Origin: Balneolaceae bacterium
GTDB taxonomy: Bacteria; Bacteroidota; Rhodothermia; Balneolales; Balneolaceae
Length of the DNA: 64,000 bases
Direction: 5' to 3'
Assembly: GCA_006969905.1 (NCBI GenBank)
Contig: CP030887.1
Span: forward strand, 1,842,001 to 1,906,000
The position numbers and the translations under genes were made by a program. The notes under the pieces are model-generated. The model made no database searches. It had not been told where the DNA came from and saw nothing but the letters and a program-made list of their open reading frames with translations. Positions 54,619 to 63,458 of the stretch are shown in pieces (the stretch's first letter is position 1; every line of letters begins with the position of its first letter).

Positions 54619-55410
54619 CTACAATTTTTTTAGCTCAAATATCCCACATCCATAGTTACAGTTGAAATTAGTACTGACTAAGGATTCAGTTAATTCTACA
54701 TTTTCATAAAAGTCCCCTTTATCATCAACGTAAGAAAAACTTTGGATTTCGAGGTGCTTCGTCAGAATATCTATTAAGTATTGCACTGAAAAAACTCGGT
54801 GAGCATTAAACTCTATCCTTTGTGGTCCAATCGGGACTGAAAAATAGAATACTCCTTTTGGTTTCAGGATCTTTGAGATGTTTTCGAGAGCTTTTTTATA
54901 CCCAAAATAATCGATGGGGTCATTATACCTGCCTAAGCCAAAATGTTCGATGGCATGTAAAGATGATATAGAATCACAATAAGCTTCCATATCTGATGGC
55001 ATATTCATCAAATCAGCCTGCTTGAATTTTATATTTTTTACGTTACTTTCAATCTCTCTGATATCAATTAGTTCTATTTCTCTAAATGAGGCAACATGGG
55101 CGACAAATCCATCTGTTCTTGATCCTATATCCACATGCTTTTTCGGGTTATTCTTATAAATAAGTCTTGCTACATGTAAATCTTGATGGAAATAATGCCC
55201 ACTCATTATTCCTCCCTCTTCATTTCTTTCATTTAAAATCGGATACTTCATTCCGAACTTGAATAGCTTGTTATCGCCTTTTTGTCTTTTAAGCTCTCTC
55301 AAATCGCGGTAATAGAAGCTCAAGCCTTTTAAATTTAGATAGAGCACCAGAGGATTAAACCCAATGAACTTTAAGAAAATTATTATTCTTCTAAATCTAT
55401 TCTTTATCAC
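54619..55410 (-). CDS. DUF268-like protein with methyltransferase-type features
   Basis: A 263-residue protein. HVDIGSRTDGFVAHVASF resembles the SAM-binding loop of class I methyltransferases. The blocks SSLHAIEHFGLGRYNDPIDY and KGVFYFSVPIGPQRIEFNAHRVF match the DUF268 family, which is often found in polysaccharide gene clusters. The N-terminal 60 residues are basic and hydrophobic, suggesting membrane association. The region is more AT-rich than its surroundings and isolated between operons, consistent with horizontal acquisition. No sugar-biosynthesis genes are adjacent. Confidence 0.78.
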   Translation of the reverse strand: MIKNRFRRIIIFLKFIGFNPLVLYLNLKGLSFYYRDLRELKRQKGDNKLFKFGMKYPILNERNEEGGIMSGHYFHQDLHVARLIYKNNPKKHVDIGSRTDGFVAHVASFREIELIDIREIESNVKNIKFKQADLMNMPSDMEAYCDSISSLHAIEHFGLGRYNDPIDYFGYKKALENISKILKPKGVFYFSVPIGPQRIEFNAHRVFSVQYLIDILTKHLEIQSFSYVDDKGDFYENVELTESLVSTNFNCNYGCGIFELKKL

Positions 55411-55494
55411 AAGATTATTGCTCTAAATTTATCGTTTAATGTAAAGCCATTAGCGAATAATTGACAGAAATACTTAACACAAAGGTTGGATAAT

Positions 55495-56346
55495 TTAAAA
55501 CCCTCCATTTTTTAAGCCTTTAATTACACCCGTCCAAAACTCATAATATCTTGGCTTATTCTCTTTGCTGACCTGTACATTAATCTGGTTCATGTGGGAG
55601 AGGGGAATAGTGCCCAAATGCTCACCCCATTTTGCACTTTCTACAGATACAAAAGAGTCATTTACCCCTTCTTGCCCATATATTTGCACATTTTGGAATA
55701 AAAACACAGGATTTAGTGAGTAAGCAGTTCCTTTACCAACAGCTGCGCTGTATGAGAAATAAGGAAAGCCTTCCAGGTTAGGGGTGTTAATGTTGAATTC
55801 GTTCTGTATATAACCACGGCACAATTGCTCCACTGAGCTGAGTACTTCACTTTTTTCTCTCGGGTATACACTGTCTCCAAACCAGTCTACAATATCACTG
55901 AGCTTTTCAGTTATGATCTCCGGGGTTTTTAAAATCAGGTCTGCCAGAAAAGTACCGTGATGAGGAGTGGCTACTGTAGTTAATGAAGCTACCTTATTCG
56001 CAATACCTAAATGGCTTAAAGCATGGCGCATATCCAATCCGCCCATACTATGGGCTACCACGTTTACTTTCTCAAATCTGTAAGTATCACAAAAAGTATT
56101 AATGAGCCGCACCCAGTTTTTAGCTCTTATTTCTATAGGGGCATAGGGTACCACATTCGGAGCTACTGCAACCGTACCATGTTCACGCATCAGCATACAG
56201 GGATCATGCAGGGGAGAAGGTTTTACCAACGAGCCAATAGCACCAAAACCGTGGCACAGAAACACGGGATACTTGGTTTGTATAATATCACACTGGGGAA
56301 ACTCTTTGAGTTGAAGCCGTTTTAATAGTGCCCGGGTTTCAGCCAT
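55495..56346 (-). CDS. Triacylglycerol lipase-like alpha/beta hydrolase
   Basis: A 283-residue lipase fold. The oxyanion region is YPVFLCHGFGAIGS and the nucleophile elbow NVVAHSMGGLDMR. A late Asp (GQEGVNDSFVS) and His (IPLSHMNQ) fit the catalytic triad. The pattern resembles family I.1/I.2 lipases such as Pseudomonas LipA, but no signal peptide is visible, so it may be intracellular or exported by another route. It overlaps the upstream gene by one base (TAATG). Confidence 0.83.
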   Translation of the reverse strand: MAETRALLKRLQLKEFPQCDIIQTKYPVFLCHGFGAIGSLVKPSPLHDPCMLMREHGTVAVAPNVVPYAPIEIRAKNWVRLINTFCDTYRFEKVNVVAHSMGGLDMRHALSHLGIANKVASLTTVATPHHGTFLADLILKTPEIITEKLSDIVDWFGDSVYPREKSEVLSSVEQLCRGYIQNEFNINTPNLEGFPYFSYSAAVGKGTAYSLNPVFLFQNVQIYGQEGVNDSFVSVESAKWGEHLGTIPLSHMNQINVQVSKENKPRYYEFWTGVIKGLKNGGF

Positions 56347-56768
56347 TACTCCTCCATGATGGGTTCGTCAGTCAAAAGCCGGATAGTGCTGCGTATTGTA
56401 CCCTTATCTACGATATAAATATTCATATCCCGCTGGGGAAATAAGACACGGGCCGGAGTTGAAATGTCATACTCGAACAGGCTTTGATGCAGATCAAAAT
56501 GGAACATGGTTTTCGAAAAAGCAGATGGAACTTTAACCCGGTAAACGCTTCGGGTAAACGTGGTATCCACTTCAATAGTAAATTTCCGGATATTTTTTTT
56601 GGGGATGAAATGATCTTCAAAATTCCGGGAGATGATTGAATCCAGGTCTTCATCTAAACCGATTTTTGAAGGAGTATAAGCCGGGACAGCTGCAAGAATA
56701 ACTGCACTCACTATGCAGGAGAGCAACAACAATATGGTAAGTATGGATTTTGCGTTCGGCCTTGCCAA
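56346..56768 (-). CDS. Hypothetical membrane-anchored protein, 140 aa
   Basis: Not recognised. A single N-terminal hydrophobic segment (SILTILLLLSCIVSAVILAA, about residues 9-28) is followed by a soluble beta-rich domain of about 110 residues. It is probably periplasmic or a signal-anchored protein. It is translationally coupled to the lipase gene by TAATG, so it may be a lipase partner or foldase-like accessory. That is a guess from position, and no lipase-foldase motif is seen. Confidence 0.65.
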   Translation of the reverse strand: MARPNAKSILTILLLLSCIVSAVILAAVPAYTPSKIGLDEDLDSIISRNFEDHFIPKKNIRKFTIEVDTTFTRSVYRVKVPSAFSKTMFHFDLHQSLFEYDISTPARVLFPQRDMNIYIVDKGTIRSTIRLLTDEPIMEE

Positions 56769-56836
56769 TTCTTTCCTTAGATAATGGTTTGAAAGAATCT
56801 ACTAACTTTGACGGGATAAGGGAAAGCCTTATTTAG

Positions 56837-58027
56837 CTAGCTTTTAAATATGTGGCTAAGAACCATTGCAGCCACGTCTTGTTTGGTACCCTCAAACTTA
56901 ATTTCCTTATCAGGGTTAATCAGGTAGACCGTATTAGTATCTGCTTCGAAACCGGCTCTTTCAGAAGTGAGTGAGTTGGCAACAATCCAATCGGCTTTTT
57001 TAGAAATCAGCTTTTGAGTAGCATTTTCAATCAGGTTCTCCGTTTCCATTGCGAAGCCAATAAGAACCTGGCCTTCCTTTTTTTGATTTCCCAGCCACGC
57101 CAAAATATCCGTTGTTTTTTTTAGGGCTACGGAGTCTTCAGCTGCTTCCTTTTTGACTTTATGAGTATACTTTTCTTGCGGGGTAAAATCAGAAACAGCT
57201 GCTGCCATAATAATAATATCTGCATCAGAGTGATTTTTTACAGCAGCAAATAAATCTTCCGCACTGGTGATGCTTTCTGTATAAATACCCTCTGGTAATG
57301 GAGCAGATACAGGACCGTGTATCAGTTTTACTTCAGCACCCAGTTTTTGTGCAGCTTCGGCCATAGCAAAGCCCATTTTCCCTGAGCTCGGATTGGAAAT
57401 AAAACGTACTGCATCAATAAACTCCCGGGTTGGCCCGGCAGTCACCACTACTTTTTTGCCCTTCAATGGCCCTTCAACTAATCCGATAATTTCCCCGGCT
57501 TTGGTAAGAATATCTTCAAACTCAGGCAAGCGGCCTTTACCCATTAAGCCACTTGCCAGGTACCCGGCTTCAGGCTCCAGAACGTGATAGCCAAATTCCT
57601 GCACTTTTTGAAGATTTTCGGACACAGACGGTGACTCATACATCTCACCATCCATAGTAGGGCATATCAGCATCGGGCAACGCGCTGCTAATACAGTGCT
57701 TGTTAGCATATTATCCGAAATACCCTGTGCAATTTTAGCTAAGGTATTTGCTGTGCAAGGGGCGATTACAAACAAATCTGCCCACTCTCCCCAGTTTATA
57801 TGACGGGTCCAGTCGGTGGATTGGGATTCATTGGGAAAAATGTCTACCGCTACTTCGTGGCCGGAAAGGGAAGCAAAGGTTTCTAAACCAACAAAGCGGG
57901 TGGCCGATGGGGTTAAAGTAACCCGGACATCGGCTCCCGCTTTTTGAAATTCTCTCAGTAAAAAAGCAGCTTTATAGGCTGCTATTCCCCCGGTAACACC
58001 CAGAATGATGCGTTTACCGGAGAGCAT
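56837..58027 (-). CDS. coaBC: Phosphopantothenoylcysteine decarboxylase/phosphopantothenate-cysteine ligase
   Basis: A bifunctional CoA biosynthesis enzyme of 396 residues. The CoaC half (1-190) has the flavoprotein motif [18 protein letters not shown], the catalytic His in [12 protein letters not shown] and the [11 protein letters not shown] loop. The CoaB half has [31 protein letters not shown] and the lysine in [13 protein letters not shown]. It starts 2 bases after the rpoZ stop in the canonical gmk-rpoZ-coaBC order. Confidence 0.97.
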   Translation of the reverse strand: MLSGKRIILGVTGGIAAYKAAFLLREFQKAGADVRVTLTPSATRFVGLETFASLSGHEVAVDIFPNESQSTDWTRHINWGEWADLFVIAPCTANTLAKIAQGISDNMLTSTVLAARCPMLICPTMDGEMYESPSVSENLQKVQEFGYHVLEPEAGYLASGLMGKGRLPEFEDILTKAGEIIGLVEGPLKGKKVVVTAGPTREFIDAVRFISNPSSGKMGFAMAEAAQKLGAEVKLIHGPVSAPLPEGIYTESITSAEDLFAAVKNHSDADIIIMAAAVSDFTPQEKYTHKVKKEAAEDSVALKKTTDILAWLGNQKKEGQVLIGFAMETENLIENATQKLISKKADWIVANSLTSERAGFEADTNTVYLINPDKEIKFEGTKQDVAAMVLSHIFKS

Positions 58028-58029
58028 GA

Positions 58030-58323
58030 CTACTGTTCTTTGCTGGGGTAACGGTAGTACGTGTCACCATCCGTCATTTCGTCGACTGAGCGTTGTACGG
58101 CATGGGGAAGCTTTTCAAAAGCTTTTGATATTTGTTCTTGCTCTTCGTTGAATGAAAACTCATCATCATCTTCAAATCCTTCGAAGTATTGAAGCTTTTC
58201 ATCAAGTTCCAGTTTTTCCTGGGCAGCGATCTGGCGTGCTCTTTTTGCCATAATTACCAGCAATTCGTACTTGTTACCGGTAGTTTCTTTCAGTTTTTCA
58301 ATATCGAGTGTGCGAACTGGCAT
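58030..58323 (-). CDS. rpoZ: RNA polymerase omega subunit
   Basis: A 97-residue omega-like protein, between gmk and coaBC as in most bacteria. The conserved region GNKYELLVIMAKRARQI matches the RpoZ helix that clamps the beta' C-terminus. The C-terminal half is acidic and longer than in proteobacteria, as is usual for Bacteroidetes omega. The position makes the call secure, although the sequence is short. Confidence 0.9.
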   Translation of the reverse strand: MPVRTLDIEKLKETTGNKYELLVIMAKRARQIAAQEKLELDEKLQYFEGFEDDDEFSFNEEQEQISKAFEKLPHAVQRSVDEMTDGDTYYRYPSKEQ

Positions 58324-58331
58324 ATTTTATT

Positions 58332-58898
58332 TTATTTCATGAATTTTTCTACAGCTTGCTTTATTTGAGCGTAAGCGGTTTCCAAATTGTCATTAATTAT
58401 GATCTGATCAAACCGATCAGCGTAAGTAAGTTCTTCTTTAGCGCGTTCGAGCCGGAGTGACAAAGTTTCATCATTTTCTGTGCCTCTGGCTTGTAAACGC
58501 TGCTTTAACACTTCCAGCGAGGGTGGTTGTACAAAAATACTCAGGCATTGATCTCCATAAATATTTTTGATATTAACGGCACCTTTCACTTCAACGTCAA
58601 GCAGAATAAAATAGCCTGATTTTATTTTTTTATCAACTTCTGATTGCAGTGTCCCATATCTCTTTCCACCATAGAATTCTTCCCATTCCAGGAACTCATT
58701 GGCTTCTATTTTTTTCTGGAATTCCTCGCTATTTAAAAAGTAGTAATGAATCCCATTTTCTTCTCCTTTACGAGGTGGTCGGGTTGTTGCGGAAACCGAA
58801 AATTCTAAATCCGGAAAATCCTCAAACAATTTCTTCGCAAGGGTACTTTTTCCTCCTCCGCTTGGTGAAACTAATATGATTAATTTACCTTCTTTCAT
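58332..58898 (-). CDS. gmk: Guanylate kinase
   Basis: A 188-residue nucleotide kinase that converts GMP to GDP. The P-loop SPSGGGKSTLAKKL, the GMP-binding SATTRPPRKGEENGIHYYF and the EFYGGKRYGT block are complete. It lies 8 bases before rpoZ and about 80 bases after yicC on the same strand. Confidence 0.97.
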   Translation of the reverse strand: MKEGKLIILVSPSGGGKSTLAKKLFEDFPDLEFSVSATTRPPRKGEENGIHYYFLNSEEFQKKIEANEFLEWEEFYGGKRYGTLQSEVDKKIKSGYFILLDVEVKGAVNIKNIYGDQCLSIFVQPPSLEVLKQRLQARGTENDETLSLRLERAKEELTYADRFDQIIINDNLETAYAQIKQAVEKFMK

Positions 58899-58979
58899 GC
58901 TTTTTAAGCTACAGGACTTAAGACATAAGAGCTAAGACAAAAGAACCTCATAAATCTTAAGTCTTGCTTCTTATATCTA

Positions 58980-59861
58980 TTACTCAACGTTTTGAACCTG
59001 TTCCCTGATCTGCTCCAGGGTTTCCTTTGAACGCACAATATGATGTGCAATAGCTGAATCATTTGCTTTTGAACCAATGGTATTCAATTCACGATTCATT
59101 TCCTGGGTTAAAAAATTCAGTCTTCTTCCGGCAGGTTCAGGTTGTTCAATTGCCTCGATAAAGAACTTAAGGTGAGCACGCATCCGTACAATCTCTTCGG
59201 TAATATCCATTTTGTCGGCAATTACGGCTACTTCCATCTCCAACCGTTCAGCATCCAGGTTTTCATCGTCCATAAGCTGCGAGATTCTTTCTTTCAGCTT
59301 TGAGCGAATTTCCTCGACACGCCCATCACTTGCCTGCTCAACTTCCACCAGGTTCTGGTCGATGTTTTCAATTCTTTCCAGCAAATCCTTTTTGAGTTGG
59401 TTTCCTTCCTGAGTTCGCATCTCAATCAGGTTTTGAATGGCATCTTCAACTGCTTTTTCTGCAATCGACCATTTGTGGGCAAGGCTTTCCTGGTCTTCTT
59501 CTTTTGTTATAAAAACATCTCCAAAACTCAGGACATTTCTTAAAGACAAAGGATCTTTGATTCCAGCAGCATCCTGTACCTGGCGTAAGATCCGGGCATA
59601 GGTTTTTACTTTCAGATCATCAACCTGGATTTGTGGTTCCCCTTCATCAACTTGGTTTATATGTACAATAACATTCAGCTTCCCCCTGCTGATGTGCTTT
59701 TGCAATAACTCCTTAAGTATGAGTTCTTTGTCCTGGAGGCGTTGGGGTAGCCGGGTGGTAATATCCAGGTAGCGGCTGTTCAAAGATTTGATTTCAACTG
59801 TAGCGCTAAAGCCGTTATCAGCAGCTTCACCGCGACCGAAACCCGTCATAGAAATAATCAT
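58980..59861 (-). CDS. YicC/YloC family endoribonuclease
   Basis: A 293-residue protein read from the ATG at 59861 (MIISMTGFGRGEA), which is the family's universal N-terminus. The longer frame to 59978 adds a non-conserved leader that overlaps the divergent gene. The YicC N-terminal domain (EIKSLNSRYLDI) and the C-terminal DUF1732 domain (GRRLNFLTQEMNRELNTIGSK) are both complete. YicC-type RNases have been linked to small-RNA decay in E. coli. It heads the yicC-gmk-rpoZ-coaBC unit. Confidence 0.93.
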   Translation of the reverse strand: MIISMTGFGRGEAADNGFSATVEIKSLNSRYLDITTRLPQRLQDKELILKELLQKHISRGKLNVIVHINQVDEGEPQIQVDDLKVKTYARILRQVQDAAGIKDPLSLRNVLSFGDVFITKEEDQESLAHKWSIAEKAVEDAIQNLIEMRTQEGNQLKKDLLERIENIDQNLVEVEQASDGRVEEIRSKLKERISQLMDDENLDAERLEMEVAVIADKMDITEEIVRMRAHLKFFIEAIEQPEPAGRRLNFLTQEMNRELNTIGSKANDSAIAHHIVRSKETLEQIREQVQNVE

Positions 59862-59983
59862 GGCAAAAATAGGGTCGATGATTTGATTTATCCAATAAAG
59901 GTACAAAAGAAGCAGAGAGTATGAAACAAAATAGGTTGGCAAGTAAACAGCTATTCGTATCTTCAGGACAATTAGCATACACT

Positions 59984-61828
59984 ATGAAAATCCTTGGAAT
60001 TTCGGCCTTTTATCACGATTCAGCTGCTTGTTTGGTACAGGATGGAAAGATTATAGCCGCTGCCCAGGAAGAGCGTTTTACCCGGAAGAAACATGATCCG
60101 GGGTTTCCTGTACATGCAATAACATATTGCCTTGATGAAGGCGGATTGAGTATTGATGAGTTAGATGCGATCGCTTTTTATGACAAGCCCTTTTTGAAGT
60201 TTGAGCGCCTTTTAGAAACCTATCTTTCCTTTGCCCCCAAAGGAGTGCGTTCCTTTATCACGGCTATGCCCGTTTGGTTAAAGGAAAAGATGTTTCTCAA
60301 AAAACAGATTTATGATGGATTAAAAGAAATCGAAGATTATGATAAAGCAGGAGTTACATTATTATTCCCTGAACATCACCTAAGCCATGCAGCCAGTGCT
60401 TTTTATCCTTCCCGGTTTAAAGAAGCTGCCATATTAACAATTGATGGAGTGGGGGAATGGGCAACTGCTTCCATTTGCCACGGAAAAGGAAAAGATATTA
60501 CTATTCTGAAGGAATTAGACTTTCCCCATTCCTTAGGGCTTTTATACTCTGCCTTCACATACTTCTTGGGTTTTAGGGTGAACTCTGGAGAGTACAAATT
60601 AATGGGGCTGGCCCCTTACGGAAACCCGGATTCAGAACTTGTTCCGGAATACATTGAGAAAATAAAAACAGAGTTGGTTGATATTCGGGATGATGGTTCT
60701 ATTTGGCTGGATCAATCCTATTTTGATTATGCAACCGGGTTACGGATGGTTAAAGAGAAAAAGTGGGAGCATCTGTTCGGGTTTTCCAGGCGGCAAGAAG
60801 AGGCTGAATTGGAACAGCATGAAGCTGATTTGGCATTGGCTATACAGATAGTCACGGAAGAAATTGTGTTGAAAATGGCATCTCATGCCAAAGAACTGAC
60901 CGGAGCCAGTTCTATTTGTATGGCAGGCGGGGTTGCGCTTAATTGTGTAGCTAATGGAAAGCTTCAAAACGAAGGCATTTTTGAAGATATCTATATTCAG
61001 CCTGCTGCCGGAGATGCCGGGGGAGCTGTGGGAGCTGCACTGGCAGCCCATCATATCTATTTTGGAGAAGACAGGATTCCTGAGTCACCTGATGCCATGC
61101 AGGGAGCTTTTTTAGGTCCCGCATATCATCCTGTACAGGTTAAGCAACGATTAAAGAAGCTAAAAGCTGTTCATAAGGAGTTGCCGGAAGAAGAACTGTA
61201 TCCCAAAATCGCAGAACTTTTGGATGAGGGAAAAGTAATAGGGTGGTTCCAGGGGCGTATGGAGTTTGGCCCGCGTGCTCTGGGGGGAAGGACTATTATT
61301 GGCGATCCCCGAAGAACGGACATGCAGAAGAAATTGAACCTGAAGATTAAGTACCGTGAATCATTCCGGCCCTTTGCCCCATCTGTATTGATTGAAGATG
61401 TAAGCGAGTATTTTGAGCTGGAAAAGGATTCCCCATACATGCTTCTGGTTCAGCCGGTAAAAGAGAAATGGAAGGAAGAACTACCGGATGGATATCATTC
61501 AATGCCGCTTCGGGATAAACTGGCAGTTAAGCGCTCCGACTTACCCGCTATTACGCACATTGATTTTTCAGCGCGTATTCAAACAGTTCATAAAGAAACC
61601 AACCCCAAATACTGGCAGATGATAAATGCTTTTAAAGAGCGTACGGGATATGGCGTGGTAGTAAATACGAGCTTCAATGTTCGAGGTGAGCCTATAGTTA
61701 GTACCCCTGAAGATGCCTATCGCTGTTTTATGAATACAGAGATGGATTATCTGGTAATAGGTGAGTATGTTTTTGCAAAAGAAGATCAACCTGAGTGGTT
61801 GGAAAAAGTTGAATTCAAAAAAGATTAG
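59984..61828 (+). CDS. Carbamoyltransferase (NodU/TobZ family)
   Basis: A 614-residue enzyme starting at the ATG at 59984 (MKILGISAFYHDSAACL), the conserved N-terminus of the family. The N-terminal Kae1-like half has HHLSHAASAFYPS (metal His residues) and GVALNCVANGKL. The C-terminal YrdC-like half includes FQGRMEFGPRALGGRTIIGDPR. Such enzymes carbamoylate hydroxyls of sugars or natural products through carbamoyl-AMP. The following DUF5989 and SxtJ genes make up a recurring cassette. No biosynthetic cluster is adjacent, so the acceptor is unknown. Confidence 0.93.
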   Translation: MKILGISAFYHDSAACLVQDGKIIAAAQEERFTRKKHDPGFPVHAITYCLDEGGLSIDELDAIAFYDKPFLKFERLLETYLSFAPKGVRSFITAMPVWLKEKMFLKKQIYDGLKEIEDYDKAGVTLLFPEHHLSHAASAFYPSRFKEAAILTIDGVGEWATASICHGKGKDITILKELDFPHSLGLLYSAFTYFLGFRVNSGEYKLMGLAPYGNPDSELVPEYIEKIKTELVDIRDDGSIWLDQSYFDYATGLRMVKEKKWEHLFGFSRRQEEAELEQHEADLALAIQIVTEEIVLKMASHAKELTGASSICMAGGVALNCVANGKLQNEGIFEDIYIQPAAGDAGGAVGAALAAHHIYFGEDRIPESPDAMQGAFLGPAYHPVQVKQRLKKLKAVHKELPEEELYPKIAELLDEGKVIGWFQGRMEFGPRALGGRTIIGDPRRTDMQKKLNLKIKYRESFRPFAPSVLIEDVSEYFELEKDSPYMLLVQPVKEKWKEELPDGYHSMPLRDKLAVKRSDLPAITHIDFSARIQTVHKETNPKYWQMINAFKERTGYGVVVNTSFNVRGEPIVSTPEDAYRCFMNTEMDYLVIGEYVFAKEDQPEWLEKVEFKKD

Positions 61829-61830
61829 TT

Positions 61831-61890
61831 GCCACAGAACCACAAAAACACAAAGATTATATTCATTTTGTGCTTCTGAGTTTTAGTGGC
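61831..61890. repeat. Imperfect inverted repeat of the 'CCACAAA' type
   Basis: GCCACAGAACCACAAAAACACAA (on the plus strand from 61831) faces a partner ending TTTTAGTGGC at 61890. GCCAC/GTGGC ends and CACAAA/TTTGTG inner blocks form an imperfect 60-base inverted repeat. It directly follows the carbamoyltransferase stop and precedes the DUF5989 gene. It may be a mobile palindrome or an attenuator. Confidence 0.4.
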
Positions 61891-61906
61891 ATTAAATAAA
61901 GAGAAA

Positions 61907-62056
61907 ATGGATTTACTAAAAGACCTTTGGCAGTTTATGAAAGAGCGGAAGAAATTCTGGCTTGCCCCGGTAATTGTGGTATTACTCTTGCTCGGATTTT
62001 TAATTGTAATCGGTGGGGGATCATCCATAGCACCCTTTATTTATACGCTATTCTGA
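61907..62056 (+). CDS. DUF5989 family small membrane protein
   Basis: A 49-residue protein (MDLLKDLWQFMKERKKFWL then one transmembrane helix and the motif IGGGSSIAPFIYTLF). The sequence and position match DUF5989, a tiny protein encoded between carbamoyltransferases and SxtJ-like proteins. The function is unknown. It is one base from the next gene. The ATG is preceded by GAGAAA. Confidence 0.85.
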   Translation: MDLLKDLWQFMKERKKFWLAPVIVVLLLLGFLIVIGGGSSIAPFIYTLF

Positions 62057-62057
62057 T

Positions 62058-62447
62058 ATGATGCCGGTTCGTGATATAGAATTTGTCCGGAATGATCCAG
62101 AGACCCCAAAAGCTCAGCTGGTAATCGTAGTAGGGTTGCTGGTAATTGCCGCTATCTTCCAGAACGAGGCGTTCGCTTATGTTGCTCTTTTGATAGGTTT
62201 GATTTGCCTGGTAATCCCTCCTTTGGGGCATTGGTTGGTCTGGGCATGGTACAAGCTGGCACTGATTCTCAGTCGGGTGATGAATCCACTGATCCTGGGA
62301 CTGGTGTATTACACCTTTATTTCACCAATCGCTATTCTATTCCGTTTGTTTGGGAATGATCCCTTAGAGCTTAAAGCCACTAAAGGAAGTATGTATGAGA
62401 TCAGGGAGAAAAGGTACGCTAAAGAGGATTTGGAAAAGCCGTGGTAA
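62058..62447 (+). CDS. SxtJ family membrane protein
   Basis: A 129-residue protein with two to three transmembrane segments (about 22-50 and 62-95). The C-terminal part YTFISPIAILFRLFGNDPL matches the conserved end of SxtJ-like proteins. SxtJ was named from saxitoxin clusters, where its role is not established. It is the third gene of the carbamoyltransferase-DUF5989-SxtJ cassette, which suggests a membrane-bound accessory function. Confidence 0.85.
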   Translation: MMPVRDIEFVRNDPETPKAQLVIVVGLLVIAAIFQNEAFAYVALLIGLICLVIPPLGHWLVWAWYKLALILSRVMNPLILGLVYYTFISPIAILFRLFGNDPLELKATKGSMYEIREKRYAKEDLEKPW

Positions 62448-62467
62448 GCCTTAAACTACTGCCGGAA

Positions 62468-62911
62468 TTAGGTATCTAAAAGTCTTCGATGATAATTAAT
62501 CTGCCCTAAGTGGTAGTTAAAGTGCCCGTAAAGATGACTCATAAAGAATTCAGTGGTCATTTCTTTTCCAAATACCTGGATTGGATAGTTTATTGAAAAA
62601 TCATCTTCGGTAAGGTTTTGCAGGGTATCAATGACTATAGTTTTTGCAGCTTCATTTCTTTCCAGCAGTTCTTCAAGATTTACAGTGCCCCCAAATTCAA
62701 ATTCACGGTCCCGGATATAATCACTCTTCCCTAAAACAGCTCCTATAAAATGATGAAGATTGTCTGCGAGGTGTAAACTCAGGTTGCCGGCGCTGTTTAA
62801 AATACCGGGTGCTTTTTCCCAAATGTTTTCTTTGCTTTTATAGGCATTTAATTCAGTATTCAGACGGTCAAAATCCCGTTCAAAAAGTGATATTAAGGTT
62901 TGATTAAGCAT
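62468..62911 (-). CDS. DinB superfamily protein
   Basis: A 147-residue four-helix-bundle protein. Metal-binding His residues are in LSLHLADNLHHFIG and in the C-terminal MSHLYGHFNYHLGQINYHRR. It is distinct from the DinB protein at 9.2-9.7 kb. The substrate is unknown. Its start overlaps the msrB stop by 8 bases, so the two are coupled on the minus strand. Confidence 0.8.
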   Translation of the reverse strand: MLNQTLISLFERDFDRLNTELNAYKSKENIWEKAPGILNSAGNLSLHLADNLHHFIGAVLGKSDYIRDREFEFGGTVNLEELLERNEAAKTIVIDTLQNLTEDDFSINYPIQVFGKEMTTEFFMSHLYGHFNYHLGQINYHRRLLDT

Positions 62912-63359
62912 TTTCTTCCTCCACTTTAGTCAGGCTGATTGCATTGGCACAGTACCTAAGTCCGCTGGGAGCAGGGCCATCGGGGAATACATGCCCTAAG
63001 TGAGAATCACAAGTATTGCAAACGATTTCTACCCTGACCATACCATGCGTGTAATCGCCATGATAGGCTACTGCATTTTCTTTGATAGGCTGTGTGAAGG
63101 AAGGCCAGCCTGTTCCGCTTTCAAACTTTTCACTGGCATCGAATAGAAGGGTATCACAGCATACACACGCGTAAATACCGGGATCGAAACGGCTGCACAC
63201 ATCACTGGAAAAAGGGCGCTCAGTCCCTTTTTGGCGGGTTATGGCAAATTGCTCATCCGTGAGTTCTTTTCGCCACTCTTCATCGCTTTTCTCAACTTTT
63301 CGATCAGGCTCCGGGTTACCGTTCTTTGTAAAATTTAAAATATCAGGCCATTTAAGCAT
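62904..63359 (-). CDS. msrB: Peptide-methionine (R)-S-oxide reductase MsrB
   Basis: Repairs methionine-R-sulfoxide in proteins. The ATG at 63359 (MLKWPDILNFTKNG) gives 151 residues, the family length. An ATG at 63437 would add 26 unlikely residues. Zinc ligands are in CVCCDTLLFD and CNTCDSHLGHVF. The catalytic Cys lies in LRYCANAISL near the C-terminus. No signal peptide is seen, so a cytosolic location is likely. MsrA is not in the window. Confidence 0.95.
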   Translation of the reverse strand: MLKWPDILNFTKNGNPEPDRKVEKSDEEWRKELTDEQFAITRQKGTERPFSSDVCSRFDPGIYACVCCDTLLFDASEKFESGTGWPSFTQPIKENAVAYHGDYTHGMVRVEIVCNTCDSHLGHVFPDGPAPSGLRYCANAISLTKVEEENA

Positions 63360-63458
63360 GTGGTAATGGTAATACGTTTTGTGATGAATACAGATGCTGA
63401 AACTATACTGAAATAAATTCAGCAGATGGTTCAGCATGACAAATAAAAAGCTTGAAGG

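Noticed and set aside
62058-62231. Independent minus-strand gene at 62037-62231
   Set aside because: It overlaps the SxtJ gene completely and has no recognisable features.
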